Shown here one piece after another: positions 7,273-14,160 of a DNA stretch of 14,160 bases. The notes under the pieces were generated by a model. It ran no database searches. It saw only the letters and a program-made list of their open reading frames with translations, and was not told the origin of the DNA. The position numbers were made by a program, and so were the translations under genes. Origin of the DNA: an uncultured Bacilli bacterium (lineage in GTDB: Bacteria; Bacillota_I; Bacilli_A; RF39; UBA660); contig CALVKK010000022.1 of the NCBI GenBank assembly GCA_944332645.1, forward strand, positions 1 through 14,160, given 5' to 3'. Every line of letters starts with the position of its first letter. The first letter of the stretch is position 1.

Positions 7273-7292
7273 ACCTTATTTAGGTTTTTTTT
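7271..7292 (+). terminator. Intrinsic terminator of rpmB
   Basis: AAACCT (7271-7276), a five-base loop and AGGTTT (7282-7287) are followed by a T run to 7292. The hairpin begins within the TAA stop of rpmB (7270-7272). The stem is short but the T tract is strong. Confidence 0.75.
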
Positions 7293-7297
7293 GTATC

Positions 7298-7325
7298 AAA
7301 AAATCCTACTTTTTAGTAGGATTTT
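7298..7325 (-). terminator. Intrinsic terminator of the exported dockerin protein gene
   Basis: A perfect 11-bp stem, AAAATCCTACT (7300-7310) with AGTAGGATTTT (7315-7325), encloses a four-base loop. Read on the minus strand it ends in a six-T run (7303-7298). It overlaps the stop codon (7326-7324) of the minus-strand gene. It could also stop read-through from rpmB as a second hairpin, although its plus-strand T tract is only four bases. Confidence 0.85.
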
Positions 7326-10300
7326 AATATCGACAATTTTCAAAATTAGTTGGATCATTATAACTTCTAAACCTGTCTGCTACACATGTGCCAGGTTGGT
7401 TTTTAGCACCTGTAATATCAATAAGATATGTTAAATAATCGCTAATACATGTTCGTCCATTTTGACATTTATAATCAAAGTTTTGTCCATTTAATGTTCC
7501 TGTATATGATGCATAACTATTTTCATTATTATATTTTCTTATCTCCTTTATAATCGCTGGTGTTAATATGAAAGTATACATAGGTTCTTGTTGATACAAC
7601 TCATAATCACTCACCCCACGATTGTTATTAATATAATTTATAACCACATCATTATCATAGCTACAATCACCATCACTTCCACACCAATTCGATCCAGTAT
7701 CTCGGTTACTAGCATCAATATCTGGAAATGGTGTGATTAGATCGATTGGACGATATATGACGTTAATACCACCTTTACCTTTGTCATCATCATCGTCAGG
7801 TATTAAATCATTGTAAACATTATATTCACATTCCCATTTGCCATATGTTGTACTATTTTCTGCGGCTAAAATCGTATCGACATCTGTTCTTGAACCACTT
7901 CCGTCTACATGTCCTAAATTAGAGTAATTTATATCAAATTGTCCTTGATCATGCATTGTTCCATATGTTCCAGACTTTGTGGAATATGATACTGGAAAAT
8001 TGGAAAATCCAATATCAATATAATTATTAGTAAAGTTAATATCTGTGTAATTACTAATATCATATGCGTGAACAGATAAGTTATTTTTTTTCAACACATA
8101 TTGATATACTCCTTCATCTAAACTAAAGGTCGTTTTTGCTGTTCTTGTTGCAGTAGCATAACCATTACTACAATCATATAAAACTACATTTTCATTCATC
8201 ACCTTAACTGTTTTTTTAACACAGTTTACCATTTCATTTTTTATGTCGCTGTATGTTGTAGTTGCTTTTAATTCACCACTATATGAATATGTATTATCAC
8301 TATATATAATTGTTGCTTTTGGATCTACTTTATATAAATCATCGGCATCGAAAGATGAAGGATAAACTACTGTATCAGATAGATTTAAAATATATTCTTT
8401 AACAATCTGGTAATCATCATCTGTAAGTTTTCCATCTGAGTTGACATCGCCCAACTTTTTTTGTTCAGCAGTCGGATTACTTACCCCAAGAACAAATTGT
8501 TTAAGTAATAAATAATCAGTAGCTGTAAGCTTTCCATCGCCATTGATATCACCATATATATAACCATCTTCTGATAAAGTTTTATCAACATTAAAATAAC
8601 AATTTTTCATCTTTTCGACGATTCCTTTTGCAGCAGTAGCGTCGCCACTACTATTTGCTTCAGCCAAATCTTCTTCGAATTGTTCCCAATTAACTGATTT
8701 AGTTCGGCATGTTCTACTACCGTTAACATAACCATTATCTAAAGTAAACCATCTGCCGGCCTCGACTGTTACATTTCTACTTGGAAGCGAAGCAGAAACA
8801 TCTTCAATACAATATATTTCACAATATTCATTACTTAAATTGTCATCATAATAACTTAAACTTGAATTTTGTTCAGCCACTTTATGAACATTCACATCAT
8901 ATTCACCATAATCGTTGAAAACACAACTGTTCCAATATTCATCATCAATTATTCCTTGACTAGAATCTTGATATAAAATACTACCATCATCCAAACACGT
9001 ACCGACACTATTGTTTGGCGTACAATTTTTAGGCGTTACTTCAACGCAACCACAATTAGCTGCGTACCAATTACCATTTACATTGGTACCATAACGATTA
9101 TTAAAAGCTGAAAAATCAAAATTTCGAACTGTTTGACAGTTTAAATCACTATTAATTCTATTACTATAAAATTGGTTAATTACAGCACAACTAACTCCTT
9201 GATTAGCTCCTAAGCAATTATCCAGATATGAATATTTGTTATTTTTTCCATTTTGTGTAATAACTGTTTGATCAACGGTCCACGAAAAACCGTTAATTGG
9301 TGAATATACAAGATTATATGCATTCATCATTGTTTGAAGTTGATCTTTATATTCATTTAAAATAACTTCTTCCGATGCATTTTTAATTTCTGAAATTGTT
9401 GGATAATTACTAAGATTACTATTATTTCGTATAGTGTTATTATGCCACTGTTCATAATGACTACACCAATTCATAGTGCTGGCGCCACAATTTAACTCAC
9501 GGAATTTTTCTTCGGTAACTCGATCAAAAGGTAAATCTCCTAAACCTTTACTATTAAGTATATTTTTTACTTGAAGATAATAAATATTAAAATTGGTCTC
9601 AGGAAATGCTCCTTGATACACATCAGACAACGATGGCTCAATATACCAATTTGATGATCCAAAAATTCTCGAAATCTGATTAATACTTGTTTGATTTTGT
9701 TTTGTGTAACTAGATGAAGTAGTATTTTCATAATAATCATACATTCCATAACAAGTACATTGATGAACAAACCAATAGGCACTGATCTGTTGATTTTTAC
9801 CATCTTCATCACGATAAGTTATATTTTGATACTTGTCAAGAATAGCATTTACACCACCAGAATTATATAATCTATCAAATTCACTAGATAAACTACTATT
9901 CCAATTACTGTTATTTTTAATATAATCGCAAAAATTATCTGGTAATGTTTCTTTTATATAACTACTTAACCAAACAATACCCATTCCAACACTAGAACTT
10001 GCTTTTCTGATTTCACCACCAAGACCGCTACCACCATTACAAGCTTTATAGCTACTATCAGAACTGGAAATTGTAATTAAACCATTGAAATAAGATTGTT
10101 CGGTAAAACTTGTTTTCAATTTTGAATTATTAGGAATACTATCAACAAGATTTTGTCCATTCAAATAAGAAGCACATGGTAAGGTATATTTAACAAGGTT
10201 ATTAAAACCTGCATAACTTCCTTTTAAATACCATGATTGAGCTGCTAATTCATAAGCCGTTCCAAGATAAAGATTAGAATTAGACTCATTTGTACCCTTC

Positions 10301-11052
10301 ATTTCCAAAAGTGTAACTGGTTCAAACACTAAAAACAAATTGAATAAATCTTCTCCTTCCAATCGGTAATCCTCAATACTATTTTTACCCGTTACCTCTT
10401 GAAATAACTTATTAAATGCATTATAAATTTTTTCTTGATTTGCTGTTGAATCTAGATTTGTGTCTATTAGAAAGTCAAACATACCCGTATAATTATAATT
10501 AGCAACTTTCCCATCTATATTCTCTGGGGCACTACCAAATTCTGAAAATATATCAATAAAATCAGACAATGGCGAAATATGTTCATACATCGCACTATTG
10601 CTTTGAACAGTCGTCCAAATGGCATTAATATTTGTTGACGTCTTAGCATAGTTAACTTTACTACGCTTATTAACCACCATTTTTACTTTAGCGCCTCGTT
10701 CTTCAACTGCAGAACTAAACTGTAGTCTAGAATAAATACCATGTTCGGTATCATAAGTATTATTTCTAATATAATCCTTACTACCCAAATTTTCACCATC
10801 AGACGTTACGAAAGATACTCTCATGCCATCAATAGTGGCATATTTGCCAGTTGTATCAGTAATCTTTTGCACACCATCTCCACTACTAGAACCTCCACCA
10901 CTAGTTCCAGAAACGCTAGACCCACCTTGATATTCTCCACCAATGCCACTTATGTTAGCATCGTCAGTAGCCCTAACATTAAGCATAGTTAATAATCCAA
11001 CAAAGCTTATTAAAAATAAAAACAAGAATATGACACTATTACATTTTTTCAT
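7324..11052 (-). CDS. Large exported Cys-rich protein with an internal dockerin-like module
   Basis: A 1242-residue protein with no recognised catalytic domain. A Sec signal peptide is clear: basic MKKC, hydrophobic core about 7-24, likely cleavage after VRA (Ala28). A Gly/Ser-rich linker follows (about 34-60), then a long Asn/Ser/Tyr-rich region. Two dockerin-like calcium loops come next: GDINGDGKLTATD at 834-846 (ligands Asp835, Asn837, Asp839, Thr843, Asp846) and GDVNSDGKLTDDD at 868-880 (Asp869, Asn871, Asp873, Thr877, Asp880), each followed by a helix. An Asp-rich PDDDDDKGKGG linker lies near 1084-1095, then a C-terminal module containing RPIDLITPFP, GSNWC and TFILTPAIIKEIRKYN. About 28 Cys remain in the mature protein, many in CxC or paired patterns, suggesting disulfides. 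There is no LPxTG, lipobox or C-terminal membrane anchor. Start: AAAGGTGG seven bases upstream. Single-gene unit with its own promoter and terminator. Confidence 0.88.
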   Translation of the reverse strand: MKKCNSVIFLFLFLISFVGLLTMLNVRATDDANISGIGGEYQGGSSVSGTSGGGSSSGDGVQKITDTTGKYATIDGMRVSFVTSDGENLGSKDYIRNNTYDTEHGIYSRLQFSSAVEERGAKVKMVVNKRSKVNYAKTSTNINAIWTTVQSNSAMYEHISPLSDFIDIFSEFGSAPENIDGKVANYNYTGMFDFLIDTNLDSTANQEKIYNAFNKLFQEVTGKNSIEDYRLEGEDLFNLFLVFEPVTLLEMKGTNESNSNLYLGTAYELAAQSWYLKGSYAGFNNLVKYTLPCASYLNGQNLVDSIPNNSKLKTSFTEQSYFNGLITISSSDSSYKACNGGSGLGGEIRKASSSVGMGIVWLSSYIKETLPDNFCDYIKNNSNWNSSLSSEFDRLYNSGGVNAILDKYQNITYRDEDGKNQQISAYWFVHQCTCYGMYDYYENTTSSSYTKQNQTSINQISRIFGSSNWYIEPSLSDVYQGAFPETNFNIYYLQVKNILNSKGLGDLPFDRVTEEKFRELNCGASTMNWCSHYEQWHNNTIRNNSNLSNYPTISEIKNASEEVILNEYKDQLQTMMNAYNLVYSPINGFSWTVDQTVITQNGKNNKYSYLDNCLGANQGVSCAVINQFYSNRINSDLNCQTVRNFDFSAFNNRYGTNVNGNWYAANCGCVEVTPKNCTPNNSVGTCLDDGSILYQDSSQGIIDDEYWNSCVFNDYGEYDVNVHKVAEQNSSLSYYDDNLSNEYCEIYCIEDVSASLPSRNVTVEAGRWFTLDNGYVNGSRTCRTKSVNWEQFEEDLAEANSSGDATAAKGIVEKMKNCYFNVDKTLSEDGYIYGDINGDGKLTATDYLLLKQFVLGVSNPTAEQKKLGDVNSDGKLTDDDYQIVKEYILNLSDTVVYPSSFDADDLYKVDPKATIIYSDNTYSYSGELKATTTYSDIKNEMVNCVKKTVKVMNENVVLYDCSNGYATATRTAKTTFSLDEGVYQYVLKKNNLSVHAYDISNYTDINFTNNYIDIGFSNFPVSYSTKSGTYGTMHDQGQFDINYSNLGHVDGSGSRTDVDTILAAENSTTYGKWECEYNVYNDLIPDDDDDKGKGGINVIYRPIDLITPFPDIDASNRDTGSNWCGSDGDCSYDNDVVINYINNNRGVSDYELYQQEPMYTFILTPAIIKEIRKYNNENSYASYTGTLNGQNFDYKCQNGRTCISDYLTYLIDITGAKNQPGTCVADRFRSYNDPTNFENCRY

Positions 11053-11079
11053 AACTAACCACCTTTATTGTATATATCA

Positions 11080-11108
11080 ATTATACCCTATATTTTATTA
11101 AAAGTAAA
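11080..11108 (-). promoter_or_regulatory. Promoter of the exported dockerin protein gene
   Basis: On the minus strand TTTACT (11108-11103), a 17-base spacer and a perfect TATAAT (11085-11080) give a start near 11073 and a leader of about 20 bases that carries the AAAGGTGG ribosome binding site. Confidence 0.65.
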
Positions 11109-11119
11109 TTAAAAACAAG

Positions 11120-11148
11120 AAAAAACAGTTATTTTTAAAACAACTGTT
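11120..11148 (-). terminator. Terminator of the trmD operon
   Basis: AACAGTT (11124-11130) pairs with AACTGTT (11142-11148) around an A/T loop that can extend the pairing. On the minus strand the stem runs into a T tract. It overlaps the TAA stop (11149-11147) of the last gene and lies just upstream of the next promoter. Confidence 0.7.
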
Positions 11149-11596
11149 AGCGTTTTTTATGAGTATCATCAGCAACTGTTTTTTCATTATTAGCTAAATT
11201 TTTATAAAGTAAATTATTTTTCAGTTCTCTTTCAAATACATCGATTTTTTTATTCAACAAAGTCATATATTTTTCATCCAAATAAAGTGAATATTTGTTG
11301 TTAATAATTTTCTTATATCTTTGAAGATCATCAAGGGCAATTCTAGTATCATCAGCACTATCATCACCATCCAAGTTGGCAATAATTAACTTTAGATAAT
11401 AATCTAATCTGTTGTGAACCTTCCTTTTGATTATTTTTTCAATTAAAGAAGGCTTGATAATAATCATTTCATTTACTTTAATACCATTATAATTATAATT
11501 ATTTTTTGGGTTTATTTTATATCCTTTCAAAGTATCGCAATTCAAATAAACTATTTCACCATTATATTTTTCTTTTGATATTAAATAATGTTTCAT
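11147..11596 (-). CDS. Unrecognised 149-residue basic protein, last gene of the trmD operon
   Basis: I do not recognise the family. The protein is soluble, with no signal peptide or membrane helix. The N-terminal half (1-60) looks beta-rich (MKHYLISKEKYNGEIVYLNC, then NEMIIIKPSLIEKIIKRKV). A short acidic turn, LDGDDSADD, lies near 75-83. The C-terminal half is probably helical and Lys/Leu-rich (ALDDLQRYKKIINNKYSLYL at 87-106, then KYMTLLNKKIDVFERELKNN), with a charged tail ending HKKR. The ATG immediately follows the trmD stop (TAAATG) and has a G-rich ribosome binding site inside trmD, so it is cotranslated with trmD. rplS commonly occupies this slot in Firmicutes. Its place at the end of an RNA-modification operon hints at an RNA- or ribosome-related role, but nothing in the sequence proves it. 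Confidence 0.78.
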   Translation of the reverse strand: MKHYLISKEKYNGEIVYLNCDTLKGYKINPKNNYNYNGIKVNEMIIIKPSLIEKIIKRKVHNRLDYYLKLIIANLDGDDSADDTRIALDDLQRYKKIINNKYSLYLDEKYMTLLNKKIDVFERELKNNLLYKNLANNEKTVADDTHKKR

Positions 11597-12265
11597 TTAA
11601 TCATCCCCCAATAAATCTGGTCTACGTTCCTTAGTCCTTCTGATTTGTTCTTGATGACGCCATTTATTTATATTGGCATGATGCCCAGATAAAAGAACAT
11701 CAGGGACTTTTAAACCATTATAATCAACCGGTCTAGTGTATACTGGATAATCCAACAAACAATCACTAAAAGAATCATTCAAATGCGACTCCTCTTTAAT
11801 AACTCCATCGAGTAGTCTTACTATACTATCAGTAATAGCCATGCTGGCAATCTCACCACCAGTTAAGATAAAATCACCAAGCGATAGTTCTAAATCAGCT
11901 AAAGTTCTAATTCGTTCATCAAAACCCTCATAATGACCACAAATGATAATAATATGTTTTTTGCTTTTTAATTCATAAGCTTTCTTTTGATTATAAACCT
12001 CTCCTTGCGGAGTTGTTAAAATAACAAATGAATCTGGTTTCTTTAAATCTTTGACAGCATCGAAAATTGGCTGTGGCATCAAAACCATTCCTTTACCTCC
12101 GCCAAAGGGATAATCGTCAACTTTTTTATGTGGATCATTTGAATAATTACGAATATTATAAATATTTACTTCAACTTTACGTTCTTTTATAGCACGTCCA
12201 ATAATTGATTCTTTAAGAAAACCATCGAACATATTCGGAAAAAGTGTTAGAATATCAATTTTCAT
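11597..12265 (-). CDS. trmD: tRNA (guanine-37-N1)-methyltransferase TrmD
   Basis: TrmD is an essential SPOUT-class homodimer that makes m1G37 in tRNAs reading CNN and some other codons, preventing +1 frameshifting. From the ATG at 12265 the 222 residues show MKIDILTLFPNMFDGFLKES at the N-terminus, DDYPFGGGKGMVLMPQP at 50-66, the cofactor knot CGHYEGFDERI at 109-119, and SLGDFILTGGE at 128-138. The C-terminal tRNA-binding domain includes LLDYPVYTRP, VPDVLLSGHHANINKWR and RRTKERRPDLL. All key TrmD motifs are intact. A TTG at 12268 would add one residue, but the AAGGGG Shine-Dalgarno site is better spaced for the ATG (seven bases). The gene overlaps the end of rimM by 11 bases and abuts the 149-aa gene. 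The rimM-trmD pair is widely conserved; rpsP and rplS are not beside it here. Confidence 0.96.
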   Translation of the reverse strand: MKIDILTLFPNMFDGFLKESIIGRAIKERKVEVNIYNIRNYSNDPHKKVDDYPFGGGKGMVLMPQPIFDAVKDLKKPDSFVILTTPQGEVYNQKKAYELKSKKHIIIICGHYEGFDERIRTLADLELSLGDFILTGGEIASMAITDSIVRLLDGVIKEESHLNDSFSDCLLDYPVYTRPVDYNGLKVPDVLLSGHHANINKWRHQEQIRRTKERRPDLLGDD

Positions 12266-12740
12266 CAATTAACCCCTTAATAACTTTGACATCAATCCTT
12301 TTTTTCTCTAAGTCGATATGTTCAATAAATTCATCGATAAACGGAATAAAATAATTTTTTTGATTTTTTTCTATCATTAATAATTCTTGCTTGTTCTTAA
12401 CAATATCAATTACCTTACCAATATATTTATCATGATCATAGACATCCAAACCAATGATATCTTCATCGACATAACCATCAATATTTAAATCTTCCCTTTT
12501 AACATAGACATCATCATTTTTAAATATGATAGCTTCATTAATATCGTTAACACCATCAAATGTTACCATATCATAGTTTTTATGCTTTCTGTATGTATTA
12601 ATGATAACTTCTTGTTTCCTTTTCCCGACATAAAGTTTTTTGCCCTTAGTAAAAACAGCATCCTTGTATTTAAAATCCGAAATAATTCTTAATTCTCCTT
12701 TTAATCCGTGAGTATTTACAATTTCTCCAATATATACCAT
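12255..12740 (-). CDS. rimM: 16S rRNA maturation factor RimM
   Basis: RimM is an assembly factor that binds uS19 and helps mature the 30S head. From the ATG at 12740 it has 161 residues. The N-terminal RimM barrel begins MVYIGEIVNTHGLKGELRI, with the family's GxIxxxHGLKGE signature at 5-16. A PRC-barrel domain (about 85-158) includes DIIGLDVYDHDKYIGKVIDI and the hydrophobic FIPFIDEFI. The length is typical. An ATG at 12746 would add two residues (Met-Tyr), but its Shine-Dalgarno site (AGGG) would then have no spacing, whereas it sits six bases before 12740. The gene starts at the stop of the upstream methyltransferase gene and overlaps trmD by 11 bases, so the two are probably coupled. Confidence 0.93.
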   Translation of the reverse strand: MVYIGEIVNTHGLKGELRIISDFKYKDAVFTKGKKLYVGKRKQEVIINTYRKHKNYDMVTFDGVNDINEAIIFKNDDVYVKREDLNIDGYVDEDIIGLDVYDHDKYIGKVIDIVKNKQELLMIEKNQKNYFIPFIDEFIEHIDLEKKRIDVKVIKGLIDEN

Positions 12741-12748
12741 ATACATCC

Positions 12749-13474
12749 CTACTTATCTAATTCATACAAAATAATACTAGTAGCAACACCAACATTTAAG
12801 CTTTCACATTGGGCATTAATATTAATCCAGATAAATTGATCACATAATTCACTTGCTAATTCACTGATACCATTTCCTTCATTGCCCATTATTATAACAA
12901 ATTTTTCGGATTTTTCAATAGTTTTTAAGTCAGTTCCATGAGTTACTTTAGTTCCATAGATAGTATAATTTTCATCTTTCAGCTGTGGTATTACTTTTTC
13001 AATATCAGCAACGACGATATTCAAATGGAAAAGTAAACCCTGTGTTGCTCTAATAACTTTAGGATTATATAAATCCACACAATCTTTACTCAAAATTAAA
13101 GTATCGACATTAAATGCTACACAACTGCGAATGATTGTCCCTAAATTACCTGGATCTTGAATACAATCTAAATAAACAATTCGATTACCTTTAATTATAT
13201 CTTCTTTTTTTTGCCAAACACGTATAATACTAGAGGGATTATCAAGGTCACTAAGATAATTTTTAACATTATTAGTTATATAACTAGTCATAACATCAAG
13301 TGGCAACAACTCATTTTCTTCCAAAATCAATTCTTTTAGAAGACCAGTTTTATAAGCCTCTAAAACAAGATGTCTACCTTCGACTAAAAATAAACCTTTT
13401 TTATCACGATACTTTTTAGTTTTTAATTTATTAATATCTTTTATTTTGTTATTATCAATGGAACTGTAAAACAT
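12749..13474 (-). CDS. TrmH/SpoU-family RNA 2'-O-methyltransferase
   Basis: A SPOUT-class enzyme that uses S-adenosylmethionine to methylate a ribose 2'-OH in rRNA or tRNA. The 241 residues contain an N-terminal substrate-binding domain (KKGLFLVEGRHLVLEAYKTG at 25-44), then the three SpoU motifs: LDCIQDPGNLGTIIRSCVAF (103-122, with the catalytic-type Asn and Arg), FVIIMGNEGNGIS (192-204) and ESLNVGVATSIILYEL (224-239). The layout resembles the YsgA/RlmB group of Firmicutes, but the target nucleotide cannot be read from the sequence, so I give no symbol. A GGTGATT ribosome binding site precedes the ATG at 13474. It is the first gene of the operon continuing with rimM and trmD. In other Bacilli this gene often lies near pheST, so the link to trmD is a local arrangement. 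Confidence 0.9.
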   Translation of the reverse strand: MFYSSIDNNKIKDINKLKTKKYRDKKGLFLVEGRHLVLEAYKTGLLKELILEENELLPLDVMTSYITNNVKNYLSDLDNPSSIIRVWQKKEDIIKGNRIVYLDCIQDPGNLGTIIRSCVAFNVDTLILSKDCVDLYNPKVIRATQGLLFHLNIVVADIEKVIPQLKDENYTIYGTKVTHGTDLKTIEKSEKFVIIMGNEGNGISELASELCDQFIWININAQCESLNVGVATSIILYELDK

Positions 13475-13489
13475 ATAATCACCAAAAAT

Positions 13490-13518
13490 AGTATATCAAA
13501 TTATTTCTTTTTTTTAAA
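13490..13518 (-). promoter_or_regulatory. Extended -10 promoter of the methyltransferase-rimM-trmD operon
   Basis: On the minus strand a TATACT -10 box (13495-13490) is preceded by TGA, giving an extended TGnTATACT element. A weak -35 box TTTAAA (13518-13513) lies 17 bases upstream. The leader is short and contains the GGTGATT ribosome binding site. Confidence 0.6.
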
Positions 13519-13524
13519 TAAAAA

Positions 13525-13548
13525 TTAAAAATTAAATTTAATTTTTAA
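13525..13548. repeat. 24-bp perfect palindrome made only of A and T
   Basis: The left half TTAAAAATTAAA (13525-13536) is the exact reverse complement of the right half TTTAATTTTTAA (13537-13548). It sits six bases upstream of the -35 box of the methyltransferase operon, inside an extremely A/T-rich 118-base gap. It could act as an UP element, a bound operator, a cruciform or a weak extra terminator. Chance is possible in such biased sequence. Confidence 0.55.
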
Positions 13549-13578
13549 CAAATTTAAATACAATTAAATAATCAATTT

Positions 13579-13604
13579 AAAAAAACCAAAATTTAATTTT
13601 GGTT
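13579..13604 (-). terminator. Intrinsic terminator of the HPt-receiver gene
   Basis: AACCAAAAT (13584-13592) and ATTTTGGTT (13596-13604) form a perfect 9-bp stem whose three-base loop is the TAA stop codon itself (13595-13593). On the minus strand it runs into a T tract (through 13579). Confidence 0.85.
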
Positions 13605-14160
13605 CCCAATCATCTTCTCGACGATTGTTTTAACATCACGTTCATTAAACGGTTTACGTAAAATATCGATAATTGGATAAGAAAATGCCTTAGTTATCAA
13701 TTCATCATTACCAACTCCTGTAATAATTGATACAGGAATTTTATTAAATAGATTTTTGTTTTTGAAGTATTCTAAAACAACAAACCCATTGACGTTTGGC
13801 ATGTTTAAATCTAAAAGCATACCTATTATTTTAGGATTATTATTGATTTGATTGATTGCCTCTTGACCATCTTTAGCTGTGATCACATCAAAATCATTGT
13901 TAAAAATTTTTTGAATAAAACTGACAATAACATTAGAATCATCAACAACTAAAATCGCTTTATCTTTAACAAGTTGATTAGTACTTTGGCGCATAATAGG
14001 ATCTTGACCAAAATACGTACGAACGACATTTAAAATACGATAAAGTTCCATCATCAACTCATCAAAATGTTCATAAATATAATAGATATGATTAGCTTTA
14101 CTTTCCATTTCATGTTCATATGCTAATTGTGCTAATCTATCAAATCCAAAATACTTAGCA
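13593..14160 (-). CDS. HPt-receiver response regulator, 3' part (gene runs off the right edge)
   Basis: The frame is open to the right edge of the window, giving 189 codons less one base. Although an ATG occurs at 14108, it has no Shine-Dalgarno site, and the 17 codons before it continue the same fold. FGFDRLAQLAYEHE followed by MESKANHI matches the stretch after the phospho-His helix of an HPt domain (GxxRLxxLAxxLE). The helices continue to about visible residue 50 (DELMMELYRILNVVR). A CheY-like receiver follows: AILVVDDSN (acidic pair at visible 73-74), LLDLNMP (phospho-accepting Asp117), a Thr near 147 (SIITG) and the conserved Lys169 (RKPF). No DNA-binding output domain follows; the protein ends MIGNQN. 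It is probably a phosphorelay protein whose partner kinase is not in the window. The expected phospho-His would lie just outside the window. Confidence 0.82.
   Translation of the reverse strand, partial: AKYFGFDRLAQLAYEHEMESKANHIYYIYEHFDELMMELYRILNVVRTYFGQDPIMRQSTNQLVKDKAILVVDDSNVIVSFIQKIFNNDFDVITAKDGQEAINQINNNPKIIGMLLDLNMPNVNGFVVLEYFKNKNLFNKIPVSIITGVGNDELITKAFSYPIIDILRKPFNERDVKTIVEKMIGNQN

Noticed and set aside
9567..9812. An 81-codon minus-strand frame inside the large exported protein gene
   Set aside because: It is a different frame of a real gene, with no ribosome binding site and biased, low-complexity content.
7324..11052. Cellulosome gene cluster, because of the dockerin module
   Set aside because: There is no cohesin, glycoside hydrolase or carbohydrate-binding domain in the window. 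A lone dockerin-like module is not enough.
1..14160. CRISPR array, insertion sequence, tRNA, rRNA or riboswitch
   Set aside because: No spaced direct repeats, transposase motifs, cloverleaf or conserved RNA leader was seen. All gaps are short and explained by promoters and terminators.

Overview
The window comes from a low-GC (about 30% by eye), compactly organised member of the Firmicutes/Tenericutes, most likely an uncultured gut lineage of Bacilli (RF39- or Acholeplasma-like). This rests on the AT-rich base use, Shine-Dalgarno sites of the AAGGAGG/GGTGAT type, a short DnaE, and Trp coded by TGG, so there is no Mycoplasma UGA-Trp recoding. The lineage is inference; the gene identities below rest on visible motifs.

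Layout. All genes but one are on the minus strand, so each unit reads from right to left. (1) 14160-13593: the 3' part of an HPt-receiver response regulator, closed by a terminator hairpin. (2) 13474-11147: an RNA-modification operon (TrmH/SpoU-type methyltransferase, rimM, trmD, a 149-aa unknown protein) with an extended -10 promoter and its own terminator. (3) 11052-7324: a single-gene unit with its own promoter, encoding a 1242-aa exported, cysteine-rich protein that carries an internal dockerin-like calcium-binding module. (4) 7102-7272, plus strand: rpmB (ribosomal protein bL28), which converges on unit 3. (5) 7002-301: a long, tightly overlapping operon starting divergently from rpmB: dnaE, a type IV prepilin-like gene, a CvpA-family membrane protein, trxA, rsmE, a single-span membrane protein of unknown function, and mtaB. 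(6) 267-1: the start of an unrecognised gene with a near-consensus promoter lying over the mtaB stop codon.

How the genes work together. Most are core maintenance genes. Four RNA-modifying enzymes are present (MtaB and TrmD on tRNA position 37, RsmE on 16S rRNA, and a SpoU-type 2'-O-methyltransferase), with RimM for 30S maturation, bL28 for the 50S, DnaE for replication and thioredoxin for redox balance. The accessory part is the large exported Cys-rich protein, the lone prepilin and the HPt-receiver protein. No mobile element, CRISPR array, tRNA or rRNA gene was seen. No gene-free stretch exceeds about 120 bases. The least explained items are the exported dockerin protein, the prepilin coupled to dnaE, the three proteins of unknown function, a 13-bp inverted repeat that gives the divergent dnaE and rpmB promoters the same -10 region, and a 24-bp A/T palindrome upstream of the methyltransferase operon.
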